A program made the position numbers and the translations under genes. The notes below the pieces were generated by a model that saw nothing but the letters and a program-made list of their open reading frames with translations, made no database searches and was not told the DNA's origin. Positions 21,196 through 31,615 of a DNA stretch of 64,000 nt are shown here, piece after piece. The stretch spans positions 32,501 to 96,500 of the forward strand of contig CAJHNH020008449.1 of assembly GCA_905116865.2 (NCBI GenBank). Direction: 5' to 3'. The DNA comes from Candidula unifasciata. Its lineage: Eukaryota > Mollusca > Gastropoda > Stylommatophora > Geomitridae. Numbering within the stretch: position 1 is the stretch's first letter; each line of letters starts with the position of its first letter.

Positions 21196-21525
21196 CACGT
21201 TTCCCAGCCCATCTACACACTTTCTCAGTCTCTAAGTCACATGGGTGTGACGTTGTACTGCTATCTTCGAAAAGAGTCTCTTGTGTGACCTAGGTCGTGT
21301 TAACTAAGTAGTCACTCAGGACCTATGTTCTGGGGTCATTGAATGAAAGCTGTGTCGTCGTGAAGTATAGAACACACGACATCGGCGCTGATGTAACTGA
21401 AGGGAAGACAACGTGACACCTCTCTGACGTAGAAGAGTCTGAGAAAGTATGAATGAAAGGTCAGGTAGTGTGTAGATGTGCTGGGAAACGTGAACAGGAC
21501 CAGAGAGAGAGAAAGAGAGAGAGAA

Positions 21526-21572
<47 letters not shown>
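21117..21572. repeat. Fold-back element between two GA microsatellites
   Basis: cctgttcacgtttcccagcc and catctacacac at 21190-21221 recur in reverse at about 21470-21502 (gtgtagatgtgctgggaaac, gtgaacagg). tttctcag on the left also matches ctgagaaa on the right. The arms are about 40 bp with a loop of about 215 bp. GA arrays lie just outside at 21128-21189 and 21503-21572, both with GA on the plus strand. Confidence 0.75.
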
Positions 21573-21574
<2 letters not shown>

Positions 21575-22094
21575 TAAAGAACGAAATTTATTTTTCAGGT
21601 ATCAAAGCTGGGCACGCAGCCCGTCTCCCATTAGACTTTCTCAGGCATTCCTCTCTTAAACCACAATTGTATTCCATCAAGAAACATACTATATAAATAC
21701 AGCAGAATAAGTAAAAATGAAAAAGAAGAGCGAAAAACACAAGAGAAGGAGACAGAGAGTGAGACAGTGTGAGACAAAGAGAGAGAAAGAAAGAGCAGGA
21801 TACAGGCAAAATTGATTAAGAAAGAACAGACAGACAATAGAGGACAGAAAGCACGAGAAAGACAATGATAAATTTAAGGGGGGGGGGGGTGGAAAGAAGA
21901 GTGGAAAGAGAAATATTGAAAGAGATAGAAATATAAAACAACGGAGAAAATAACAGCATGTGAGAGACATAGCCTATGATACATGAGACAGCGAGGAAGA
22001 GGGAACAAGAGAGCAAGATAGATGAGAAGAAAGAAAAATTAGGATAGACCGAGATAAGAGACAAAGGAACAGAGGGAGAGAAGAGGAAGGGGGA
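21573..22094. other. Purine-rich unassigned sequence
   Basis: Mostly imperfect ga/gaa sequence with a G10 run at 21879. The serine/leucine-rich minus-strand ORFs here are low-complexity artefacts. Confidence 0.6.
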
Positions 22095-22097
22095 GAA

Positions 22098-22132
<35 letters not shown>

Positions 22133-22166
22133 GATAGAGAGAGCGAGAGAGAGAGAGAGAGGCGAG

Positions 22167-22211
<45 letters not shown>

Positions 22212-22217
22212 GAGAGG
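22095..22217. repeat. GA microsatellite
   Basis: gaga array interrupted by gcga and gata units. Confidence 0.95.
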
Positions 22218-22961
22218 AAGTGGGAGAGATATATACGCGACGTCCAATACAATCATTCCTGTACTAACGAACTATTCTGCACAGTACAAGCTCAACACCC
22301 AGATGTCTCCCCGAGAGGATCCACGCTGTGGGGGTGACGCTAAGTCTGGCGGAAGTCGACCATAATCCCTTGGGTGAGCTTCATGAAAACACTTCATATC
22401 AGGGGCGCCGCCGATACGAAAACATGAAGGGGAAAAAGGGGACTGGAGTCGGTCCCTTACATGTTTTATAGCAGAACCTAACTGTGAATAAACTAGTTTA
22501 AGTGCCTAAAAATAATAAAAATAACCATGTTTATCATCCATCAGCAGGCTGCTTACATAACTTCATTCTGAAAGCCTGAATGTCTCCCTTTTTTCTAGCC
22601 AGTTCTCAAGCCGTATAGCTTTCGTCGCCAATGCATTTTCAGCGTCTTGCATTCACCATCGCATTTTGACTTTTTTTTTTTGGGGGGGGGGGGGGGTGGG
22701 GGGGGGGGGGACTGTACCTTTCATCGCTGTTATCGCATAATACTTATACTGTGTGTTTTCCATCAAGATGATGATGACCACTCTTTTTTACCCAGTATGA
22801 GTACGAAGATGACTGATGAGGCCGATGCGGGCCGGAAAAGTTCTTGGACAGTGAGGACAGGGAATGAGTGTTGTTCCTGGGAAGGGATCTCCTGCAGTCG
22901 CCTTTCTGTCCATCCTTTTCCTAATCAGTCTTGCTGTTCTCCCCCCCCCCCCCCACATGTA

Positions 22962-22963
<2 letters not shown>
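22218..22963. other. Unassigned, containing G and C homopolymers
   Basis: A G-rich run of about 30 bases at 22681-22711 and a C run at 22939-22954. The 123-codon plus-strand ORF crosses the homopolymers and is not supported as a gene. Confidence 0.5.
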
Positions 22964-22998
<35 letters not shown>

Positions 22999-23373
22999 CT
23001 TTATTCCATTTACCTTGAGAAATTATAACTGGTACAAAATATATCTTAGTTGTGTGGGGGTTGTGTGTGGGGGTTGTGTGTGTGTGGGTGTGGGTTTGTG
23101 TGTGTGTGAGTGTGTGTGTCTGCCTTTAATCCATTTACCTTGAGAAATTATTACTGGTGCAAAATATGTTTAGTTGTGTTTGCGCGTGCCTGTTCGTGTG
23201 TGTACGTTTGTGTGTGTATGTGTGTGTGTGTGTCTTTGTCTGGCTTTATTACATTTACCCTGAGAAACCATAACTGGTACAAAATATTTCTTAGTTGTAT
23301 GTGTGTATGCGCATTTATTCCATTTACCTTGAGAAATCATAACTGGTACAAAATATATCTTAGTTGTATGGGG

Positions 23374-23434
<61 letters not shown>

Positions 23435-23690
23435 TTTGGCTTTATTAAATTTACCCTGAGAAACCATAACTGGTACAAAATATATCTTAGTTGTGTAGGG
23501 TTGTGTGTGTGTGTGTGTGTGCGTTTGTCTGCCTTTATTCCATTTACCTTGAGAAATTATCACTAGTAGAAAATATTTTTAGTTGTGTGTGTGTGTGTGT
23601 GCGCGCGCGCGCGTGTGTGATTGTGTGTCTTCATTCTTTTTGGTTCCGAGCCCATAACAGGTATAAAATATATCTTAGTGGTTTTAGTTT
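22964..23690. repeat. GT-rich VNTR with a non-GT core, about 7 units
   Basis: A core tttattccatttaccttgag, aaatcataactggtac, aaaatatatcttagttgtg repeats with variable (GT)n blocks between copies, so unit length varies from about 70 to 120 bp. Each core is followed by its own GT run, so core and dinucleotide expanded together. CVCVC/THTHT ORFs are artefacts. Confidence 0.92.
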
Positions 23691-23727
23691 TACCTTGACC
23701 TTTTACCCTGAGAAGGGATACCAACTT

Positions 23728-23806
<79 letters not shown>

Positions 23807-24465
23807 AAATCATGTTTGTGTGTTTGTTTCACCCCTATAGACTCGGAAACTACTGAACCGATTTAGCTGAAATTTTCAGGATATGTTTGTTGTGATACCG
23901 GATTTTGAACCGTCGTGGTTTGAAATTCAACCTGTCACTGTTAGAGATAGGTGACCACAATTTATGCCAAAATATACGCAACTAATATGTATAACTTTAG
24001 TGATTTCTAATTATAGCCACGTTAGTAATTGCGCATGCGCCGTATTTAATTTACCATTCGCCGGCGAGTTTACGTGCAGCCAACGCCTTCTCTAATACTA
24101 ATACATAGAGTAGGTCGTGGTACAGCAAACAAGACTATCTCTATATTTGCCACAATAACAATATTAAACACGATTTCTATTTTCTGTTTTTTTTTTTTTT
24201 TTCAAACAACCTTCGATTGGGGGGGGGGGGGGGGGGGGGGGGGGCAATCGAGGACTATCTCGACGTCGGGGGAGACAGTGACTGCGACATTAACTTCATT
24301 AACCGTGTTAGACACGTGCGATTTCTATTTCATTAATATATCTGGAGTATCTGTCTACGAGAAAACAATTGCCTGCGGTTTTGAATTGTGTTTTAATCGC
24401 GACACAGTGGTAGGGACACATATGTCTAATAGTTGTGTTCTCTTTTCGTTGTTCCGATTAAGTGG

Positions 24466-24616
24466 CTGCTTGGTCGAATGGTTAGAACACTGGGTTCAAG
24501 TGCGGTAGACCTGGGTTCGAATCCACAGTAGTTAGTTTTTTTTTTTTACCCCGGACTAAAATAATATCCTCATCTGCTCTGTCGTGGTGACAGCACTAGC
24601 CATGTTGCCTTAATAT
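24466..24616 (+). mobile_element. SINE family G, tRNA-like head with full B box
   Basis: tggctgcttggtcgaatggt is an A-box-like start and gacctgggttcgaatccac contains a perfect B box GGTTCGAATCC about 40 bp later. After a T run the body has cctcatctgctctgtc and gacagcactagccatg. It is not a functional tRNA gene: no acceptor-stem pairing was found and it continues into SINE body. Confidence 0.7.
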
Positions 24617-25027
24617 TAAAAAAAAAAAAAACCAGTAAATGGGTAAACCATTTGATAATTAAATGTGACCATTTCGCATACTTATGATTGCATTGTTAAA
24701 CTTTCCGATTGCATGGTTACGCTGAAATTTTACAGATTTTCATTTATTTTCATTTAGATTTAGTTATTTCATCTGTGTTGGAATTTTAAGCTATGCTGTT
24801 TACAATGGCGTTCATTTCCTAATTATGGTGTTTTTTCCTGTGTTCATTTGCTTTTCAAGTGTTGGTTTTTTTTCTCCCAACTACTTCAATGTGGGAAAGA
24901 GTTGTCGGTGAATTGGGGGGGGGGGGGGGGGGGGCAAACTATTAACTGAGAGAGCTTTAAGTCACAGTAACTGCTTTACCCACTTAAAGTAGCAGCAGCA
25001 GTAATAGTTGTGGTTGGGCTGTTACAC

Positions 25028-25145
25028 CATAGTGCTCTCATGTGAAGACCGCCGGTAAGGTTATGGCGTTCTTCTGTCGGCAAGTGAAATTATACATCCT
25101 AACCTGACCAGTCTGTGGCGACAGCACTAGCCATGCGGAACTAAA
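25028..25145 (+). mobile_element. SINE family G fragment
   Basis: gttatggcgttcttctgtcg, aattatacatcctaacctga and gcgacagcactagccatgcg match the body of the other G copies. The tRNA-like head is absent. Confidence 0.65.
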
Positions 25146-25763
25146 TCTTCTGGCTCACGACTCTCTGTCTACTCCGATGGTAACACATATAGCAGTGACA
25201 TTATTTTAGTAGTTGTACTGGTACTTGAAGGATGATGTGGTAAATATTTCACTAGCCCTATTCACTACCTTTTACAATTCCTGCTCCTTATTTTAGTCTA
25301 GATGGACAGGTATGTCAATGTCAGTTACAGCAACAACAAAATATCGCCAGTTAGTGATTTTCAAATCCTTCGAAGAGGGAGAGAGCAGTAGTCGGTGGAA
25401 GCAGGGGAGGGGAGGGGGGTAATGACTTAAATTTAAGAGAACTTAAAGAGCTTTACACGTGATTTTCAGATTCTCATTACCTAATTTTTTTTATATTTTA
25501 CTAACGCTACCTCCGCTTTTCTATTTTTTTACGACTTACTTTGTTATTTACAAGTACAGTTGTAGCTTTACTTCCGTCTCCTATAAAAATACAAACAGCT
25601 TTATCATGTGATAACCAAATAACCACTTTTGTAACCAGTTTTATTAGCTGTGGTTTAGCTGTTGCTCTGTACATCGCTAGCGTGAAGCGAAGACACATTT
25701 CTATGTTCTCTATTTTCCATGTAGTCAAATTACGCCACAGCAACGCGTGGCCGGGTACAGCTA

Positions 25764-25764
<1 letters not shown>

Positions 25765-25851
<87 letters not shown>

Positions 25852-25875
25852 AGAGAGAGAAAGAGAGAGAGGGAG
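25765..25875. repeat. TA then GA compound microsatellite
   Basis: About 28 ta units then about 25 ga units, starting exactly at the Helitron 3' end. Confidence 0.97.
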
Positions 25876-26220
25876 TTTTTGTGAGTGGCTGCCTTAATTT
25901 TTTTTTCAATTGAGAAATCATAAAAGTTCACCCAAAAAATATCTTTTTTTCCCTGCTTTTTTATGCCTTTAAGTTGAGAACTCGTCACAGGTTCAAAAAA
26001 TATTCTAGATAAAAAATCAATTTAATAAATTCGACTAGTCGTACAAACAGCCGTCACGCGAGTTCCGGGGTCCTATTTCTTGGCGAAAGAATGGGCTCAC
26101 TGTTCTCGCAGAAGCCGCTAGTTAACGATTAATAAAGGCTTTGCTGAAATCGGATGTGTTTTACAGAAGAGGGCAAATATAGTAATCGAACTGAAAACCA
26201 CAACTGCCAACCGTTTTTTA
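25876..26220. other. Unassigned sequence
   Basis: ttgagaaatcataaaagttc and ttgagaactcgtcacaggtt loosely recall the core of the 23-kb VNTR. Nothing else is recognised. Confidence 0.45.
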
Positions 26221-26395
26221 AGGAGGAGGAGGAGGAAGAGGAAGAAGAAGAAGAAGAAGAAGAAGAAGAAGAAGAAGAAGAAGAAGAAGAAGAAGAAGAA
26301 GAAGAAGAAGAAGACCATCAACAACAACAGCAACAACAACAGCAACAACAACAACATTAATAACAACAACAGGTACAACAACAAGAATAAAAAAA
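26221..26395. repeat. GAA then CAA microsatellite
   Basis: gga/gaa units to 26313 followed by caacaacag units. The poly-Glu/poly-Gln ORF is an artefact. Confidence 0.97.
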
Positions 26396-26663
26396 ACAAG
26401 AACAAAAATAAGAATGGACAACATAATTGCCAAGTCAATGACAGTGTGATGTTGACAAACAGAAACGCATCTCCTCTTGTGATCTGTTGTCAGAGAATTG
26501 ATGATAACTGTGGGCGTTGTCTTTTTTAAGAGCTCAGTTTATAGACATTATCAGCTGAAGCTTGAAACATACGCTCACTGGATGCCTCATCTAATTCATC
26601 TACTGGGAACTGTGAGATTTCGTTAATGAGGGCGTCTTCACGTCACCTACCGACGGACGGACC

Positions 26664-26694
<31 letters not shown>

Positions 26695-26764
26695 GCACGT
26701 ACGCACGCACACACACACACTAACACACACACACTAACACACACAGACTCACACACACACACAA
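26664..26764. repeat. CA microsatellite with interruptions
   Basis: acacac runs broken by aagcacg, taac and gact. Confidence 0.95.
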
Positions 26765-26779
26765 AGAGCGAGAGATATG

Positions 26780-27129
26780 GCTTAACTATTTCTATTGTAA
26801 TAATTTCGCCCTGGATGATTTTTCAATCCTGCGGAGAGGGACATATGATTGGTGGAAGGGGAAAAAAGGGGGCGGGGGGTTATGCCAAACACAGTTAGCT
26901 GAGAGAGTTTAAAATTTTATTTTAAAGTTCTTATTTCTTAACTATTTCTATTCTAATAATTCCGACATGGATGATTTTTCAATCCTTCGGAGAGGGAGAT
27001 ATGACTGCGTGGAGGGAAGAGGGGGGCCGGGGGGGGGGGGGATAACAGACACTGTTAGCTGAGAGCTATTTTCTTTCCTCTCCATTTCACCATTCTGGGC
27101 CACGGCAACGCGTGGCCGGGTACAGCTAG
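26780..27129 (+). mobile_element. Helitron 3' portion with internal tandem duplication
   Basis: Ends ccacggcaacgcgtgg, ccgggtacagCTAG then T, the same terminus as the 25764 end. Inside, ttaactatttctattgtaat, gatgatttttcaatcctgcg and gagagggacatatga are duplicated as a ~155-bp direct repeat (26780-26930 and 26935-27080), each copy carrying a G-run. The 5' end was not found. Confidence 0.72.
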
Positions 27130-27171
27130 TCTCTTTTATAATCTTTTCTCACACAACGACATCTTATTCTT

Positions 27172-27560
27172 CTTCTTTAGCATTCCGAGCCCTTGAGGTT
27201 CATTGCTGCAGATATCTTCCGGCTCCATTCATCTCTCCGGTTGGCCTTCTCTTTCCAGTTGGTGACAGCAAGTGTTTGCAGGTCTGTCTGGATATTATCT
27301 CTCCGTCGACTTCTTGGTCTGCTTCGTGGTCTACGACCATTCAGCTCCCTTGTGTTTACGGTTTTTACTTCTCTGGCATGTGACATTCTTTCAATATGCC
27401 CCAGCCATTTCAGTCTTTTAGCTCTCATGATGCCAGTCATCAATGGTGACTGTTCTTATCAAAGTTTTATATATTTTGATCTTAGTGTTGCGAGACACTT
27501 TGACTTTAGCAGATGTTGAATACATTATTTCCAAATTGTATTTCTTCTTTCAGCATTTTG
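27172..27560 (-). mobile_element. Non-LTR retrotransposon RT tail with internal deletion
   Basis: Upstream minus-strand frame STSAKVKVSRNTKIKIYKTL followed by IRTV corresponds to the KxxIYKTLIRPV segment of LINE reverse transcriptases. It jumps to MRAKRLKWLGHIERM, then GRRPRSRPRSRRRDNIQTDL and WKEKANRRDEWS, the usual C-terminal WLGHI(x)RM and RRWxD(x)(x)Q block. The YG(S/A)E-type segment between them is deleted. A CTT-rich 3' end (GAA on the minus strand) lies at 27165-27178. Confidence 0.8.
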
Positions 27561-27599
27561 GAGCAGTTACACAACGACATACCCAACCCTATCAGGACT

Positions 27600-27915
27600 T
27601 TATGTTACTTTGTAACGACCAGGGAGCCTAATATAATCTGTTGATTTTAGGGATTTTTGTGATTTGTAACTTGGTATTCTTATCCTATAGTGACTCTTTG
27701 GGTCACCAGGCGTTATTCGCTCCATATATGGCATATACAGGTTCAGCTTCACTATTTTCTTCCCTGATTCTAATATCTGTGTATTCTGTGTTCTCTTTTT
27801 ATTCTTCTGACCCTGAAGGTTCCAGTGGAATGATATTCTAGTTATCCTGTTATCATGTATTTTCAGTGTGTATCCTATCCAACGTCAGCGTCTTTCCCTC
27901 ACTACTTGATTTCCT
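27600..27915 (-). mobile_element. Strongly decayed non-LTR tail, second family
   Basis: On the minus strand gacgctgacgttggatagga and a downstream frame (FHWNLQGQKNKKRTQNTQI, then ERITPGDPKSHYRI) align with the R-W-x-W-I-G-H and W-N-P-Q-G-K-R-K-R-G-R-P blocks of LINE tails. Many substitutions and stops. The same leading motif is seen in forward orientation near 48044. Confidence 0.55.
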
Positions 27916-28165
27916 GGAATTAGTTCAGTTATCTCCAGAGCTTCACATCAGTGATTCTATCATAGCATAAATTCTTTCATTGTAGGGCGGCATCAGTTAG
28001 TGAATGATAGTATTATTTTCTTGGTAATTCTTTAGTTTCGATTTATGGTGGTTGTCGTCGTTCCTTTATCAAAACTATCTTGGCAGCTCTCACATAAGAG
28101 TGCGTATACAAACTGTCAGTGGGAAGATGGTGGAAATTTCCTCAATGGGTTGGGAGGGGGGAGGG
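27916..28165. other. Unassigned sequence
   Basis: Nothing recognised; it probably continues the decayed LINE. Confidence 0.4.
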
Positions 28166-28353
28166 GGTCTCTGTGGCGAAGTGATCAAGCCGTTTGCTCT
28201 GCGCTCTGAAGGTCGTGGGTTCTTTTCAAGGTGACGCCGTTCAGTTCACAAGTGCAATTTTTACTGATTTCCCTGTGGATCGTCACCGAAGCTACGGAGG
28301 TCGTGCTCTATGTGACGCTCTGGTAGGCAGCTAGCTGTTCTGCAGAGAGAGAA

Positions 28354-28440
<87 letters not shown>

Positions 28441-28500
28441 GACAGGGCCATATGGGTTATAAACCCAGAGCAATAAAGTCGATCCTTTCACCTTTACCTT
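28166..28500 (+). mobile_element. SINE family F containing a GACA expansion
   Basis: Head tctctgtggcgaagtgatca, agccgtttgctctgcgctct, gaaggtcgtgggttc; body agtgcaatttttactgattt and ctgtggatcgtcacc; then at 28357-28440 about 21 gaca units, followed by the normal family F end ataaacccagagcaataaag. The 19503 copy has only gagaga at the same position, so the microsatellite grew inside the element. Confidence 0.85.
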
Positions 28501-28616
28501 AGCCTAGTCCGAATGTATATACATTTTTTAAACTTTCCTCTCCAGGTTTGCAGACTGTAGTATTAACATTTCTTGGATCAGTATCATGCAGGAACGAATC
28601 CTACAAACCAAAATTC

Positions 28617-28886
28617 TTCTTCTTCGCGTTCACCAGCTGTAGACTCTGAAGGAAAGTTCTGGTTGTTCATCTACACTCCGTGTTTTGAGTTTTGAGTGCA
28701 CACACATTCTACAGATCTGGCTTATTTGCATGCAGGCTGTTGGTTACTCAAACAAATGCACTCTGACTTCAAAGGAAACACTCCTAATTAGTATACTTGA
28801 ACGTCACGCTTGTTAGTGACAGAGGATTCCTCCCCTCCCCCACCCCACAAGGGGCCTCAGAACCCACACGGGGAGAACACTAATAC
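28617..28886 (-). mobile_element. Retroposon family D copy
   Basis: cttcttcttcgcgttcacca, gaaagttctggttgttcat, ctacagatctggcttatttg, aaatgcactctgacttcaaa and agaacccacacggggag follow the family order, with the middle partly diverged. Confidence 0.82.
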
Positions 28887-29012
28887 TGATTTGGTTGGGT
28901 TGCTAGTGGGTGTCAGTGATTTTTATCAGTCTACAATTATGACAGATGGCTTCTGATCCAAATCTGCAGTAAAACTGAGGAAGAGTTTTTAACTTTTTGA
29001 TCTCAAGCCAAA

Positions 29013-29360
29013 AGGGCCTGTGCACGACCGGTCCCAGCTGACTGGCCGTGCTGCTGACGTCACCTGGTCGGGCTAACGATGCGTTAACGGTTAACAAACA
29101 AAAAATAAACTATTATCGACAGTGGCGAGGGAGGACAACTAAAATTTTAACTTTTAAGTATCTACATGCCTTTAATAATTTCACAATTTTTAGCCGACTT
29201 TCCTTGATTATTGCCGCGGCACCCCTGGCATACGCTCACGGCACCCCAGGGTGCCACGGCACTCAGTTTGAGAACCTCTGCGTTAACGCATTTTTAGTCC
29301 AACCAGGTGACGTCAGCAGCACGTCCGTCAGCTGGAGCCGGTCGTGGCCTGTGTGTACCC
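29013..29360. mobile_element. Fold-back element interrupted by a hAT-like end
   Basis: gaccggtcccagctgactgg, ctgctgacgtcacctggtcg, gatgcgttaacg (left arm, about 29020-29089) is matched in reverse by cgttaacgca, ccaaccaggtgacgtcagca, gtccgtcagctgg and gccggtcg (about 29281-29356). Between the arms, 29090-29280 ends ctcagtttgagaacctctg, a hAT-like terminus, and CGTTAACG is found on both sides (29082-29089 and 29281-29288). That 8-mer is itself palindromic and part of the arms, so the duplication is suggestive only. Confidence 0.65.
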
Positions 29361-30088
29361 GCAAGCTGTAACGTCACAACTGCTTCAGCCAAATGCACAA
29401 AACACCACTCTCTCATAAGTTTGCCCCAACTACTTTGTTATTTCTCTATAAAATAAATTCTGAGGTCGCGCCTCCAAAATTGTTAACGTCACACCTTTTG
29501 ATTCGGTCATTTGCTGAGAAGACTTCAGCTTTTCTGTAGCACTTCAAAGTTAGCATTTTTGACAGCTTGGGAATAGCGATCAGATCCAATGTCATATCTG
29601 TAGACGTTGTTTATCAATCGTCCTTCGGAAATAAGGTAATGTACCCCTGGAGCCGATTTAATGATAGCAGCAGAAGAGTGTTGCAGTGAGATACTGACAG
29701 GTGACTTGAGTTGGGGGGGGGGGGGGGGAGGGAATGGCGGATAGTATTACTGTACTTTACACTGCATCCTAAGGACATTCTTCTTCTATGGTGAATGTAC
29801 GGTCGGTAGAAGATGTCGAGGTCGATTTCTATTACGATTTAAAGATGTGTGCAAGCAGCACATAAATGTCACATGATCACATCACATCACACCGCACCAC
29901 CCCCTCCCACCATCCCACCATCCCCAGTAGACTCAGACTGACAGTGGAAATGCGCGAACAAACTGCAATTACTGCTTTTATTACACACAAATAAACACAC
30001 AGAGTTCTGGATGTGAAGAGGGCAAATATAATGTGATTTGTTTTACAGGGTATTGGCAATGATTGTCAGTTATAGACAAACAGGCAGG
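29361..30088. other. Unassigned sequence
   Basis: A G-run at 29714-29729 and C-rich cac runs near 29890. No gene recognised. Confidence 0.5.
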
Positions 30089-31137
<1,049 letters not shown>

Positions 31138-31262
31138 GCTAGAGGTGGACCACGCAAGCGATGGATAGATGGAATATCCGAGGCTCACACCTGACGCTAC
31201 TTCAGAACCTGACGCTAAGAGGCAGAACAGGACTAGGGTAGGACAGTTCTCGGTTCTGCAAC
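31138..31262 (+). mobile_element. Non-LTR tail fragment
   Basis: One frame reads GGPRKRWIDGISEAHT, the G-x-P-R-(K/R)-x-W-x-D block of LINE C-termini. Its 3' part ends with a frame reading RTVLGSA. It is heavily eroded and oriented opposite to the fragment immediately to its right. Confidence 0.55.
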
Positions 31263-31266
31263 TGGT

Positions 31267-31473
31267 CTATACTTCTGGTCTGTTATCATCATACAGATAC
31301 TCCAAGTAATATGTCCATCTTTTAATTATATCACTTTGTCCCATTAACATTTCACCTTCTTTCGATTTTAAACACCCAGTGATGTTACTTCTTTTCTTCC
31401 CTATCAATGCACCTATCTGTTGGTGCATGGAATGTGAATCTTTCCCATGACCTGTCCCCATCTCTGTGCACAT
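31267..31473 (-). mobile_element. Non-LTR retrotransposon fragment, linker between endonuclease and reverse transcriptase
   Basis: A 68-codon frame contains KDSHSMHQQIGALIGKKRSN, GCLKSKEGEML and IIKRWTYYLEYLYDD. This is the recognisable stretch just before the RT fingers in RTE/craniofacial-development-protein-2-like LINEs. It is an internal fragment: neither the endonuclease nor the RT catalytic region follows. Confidence 0.78.
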
Positions 31474-31615
31474 CTGATTCAGTCAGGTTTCTTTAGCATC
31501 TTTGCCATTGTTTCCTATTTCTTTATGTATATTAGAATATTCTTCTTTATCATTCTTTTCATTTCTCCTCTCATCCATCATCTGCGGAATTTCATTTTTC
31601 ATCTATTTCTTTGGG

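Larger units (their letters stand above)
23727..25764 (+). mobile_element. Helitron-like element, non-autonomous
   Basis: The left end begins TC followed by a TA array (23729-23801) and then ctatagactcggaaactact and gaaccgatttagctgaaatt, a motif common in 5' regions of animal Helitrons. The right end is ccacagcaacgcgtgg, a short hairpin, then ccgggtacagCTAG with T next, matching the CTRR-type Helitron terminus. No Rep/helicase is encoded. It is about 2 kb and holds two family G SINE segments and G homopolymers. The 3' end is more certain than the 5' end. Confidence 0.7.

Noticed and set aside
23110..23856. Cys/Val-rich ORFs (CVCVCVC) that might suggest metallothionein-like peptides
   Set aside because: They arise from GT dinucleotide runs in the VNTR.
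24466..24535. Possible tRNA gene with a perfect B box
   Set aside because: No pairing acceptor stem or clean anticodon arm was found and the sequence continues into a body shared with other family G copies, so it is a SINE head.
25541..25764. ORF just upstream of the Helitron 3' end, considered as remnant Rep/helicase
   Set aside because: No Rep two-His motif or helicase Walker motifs can be seen; it reads on into the TA/GA microsatellite.
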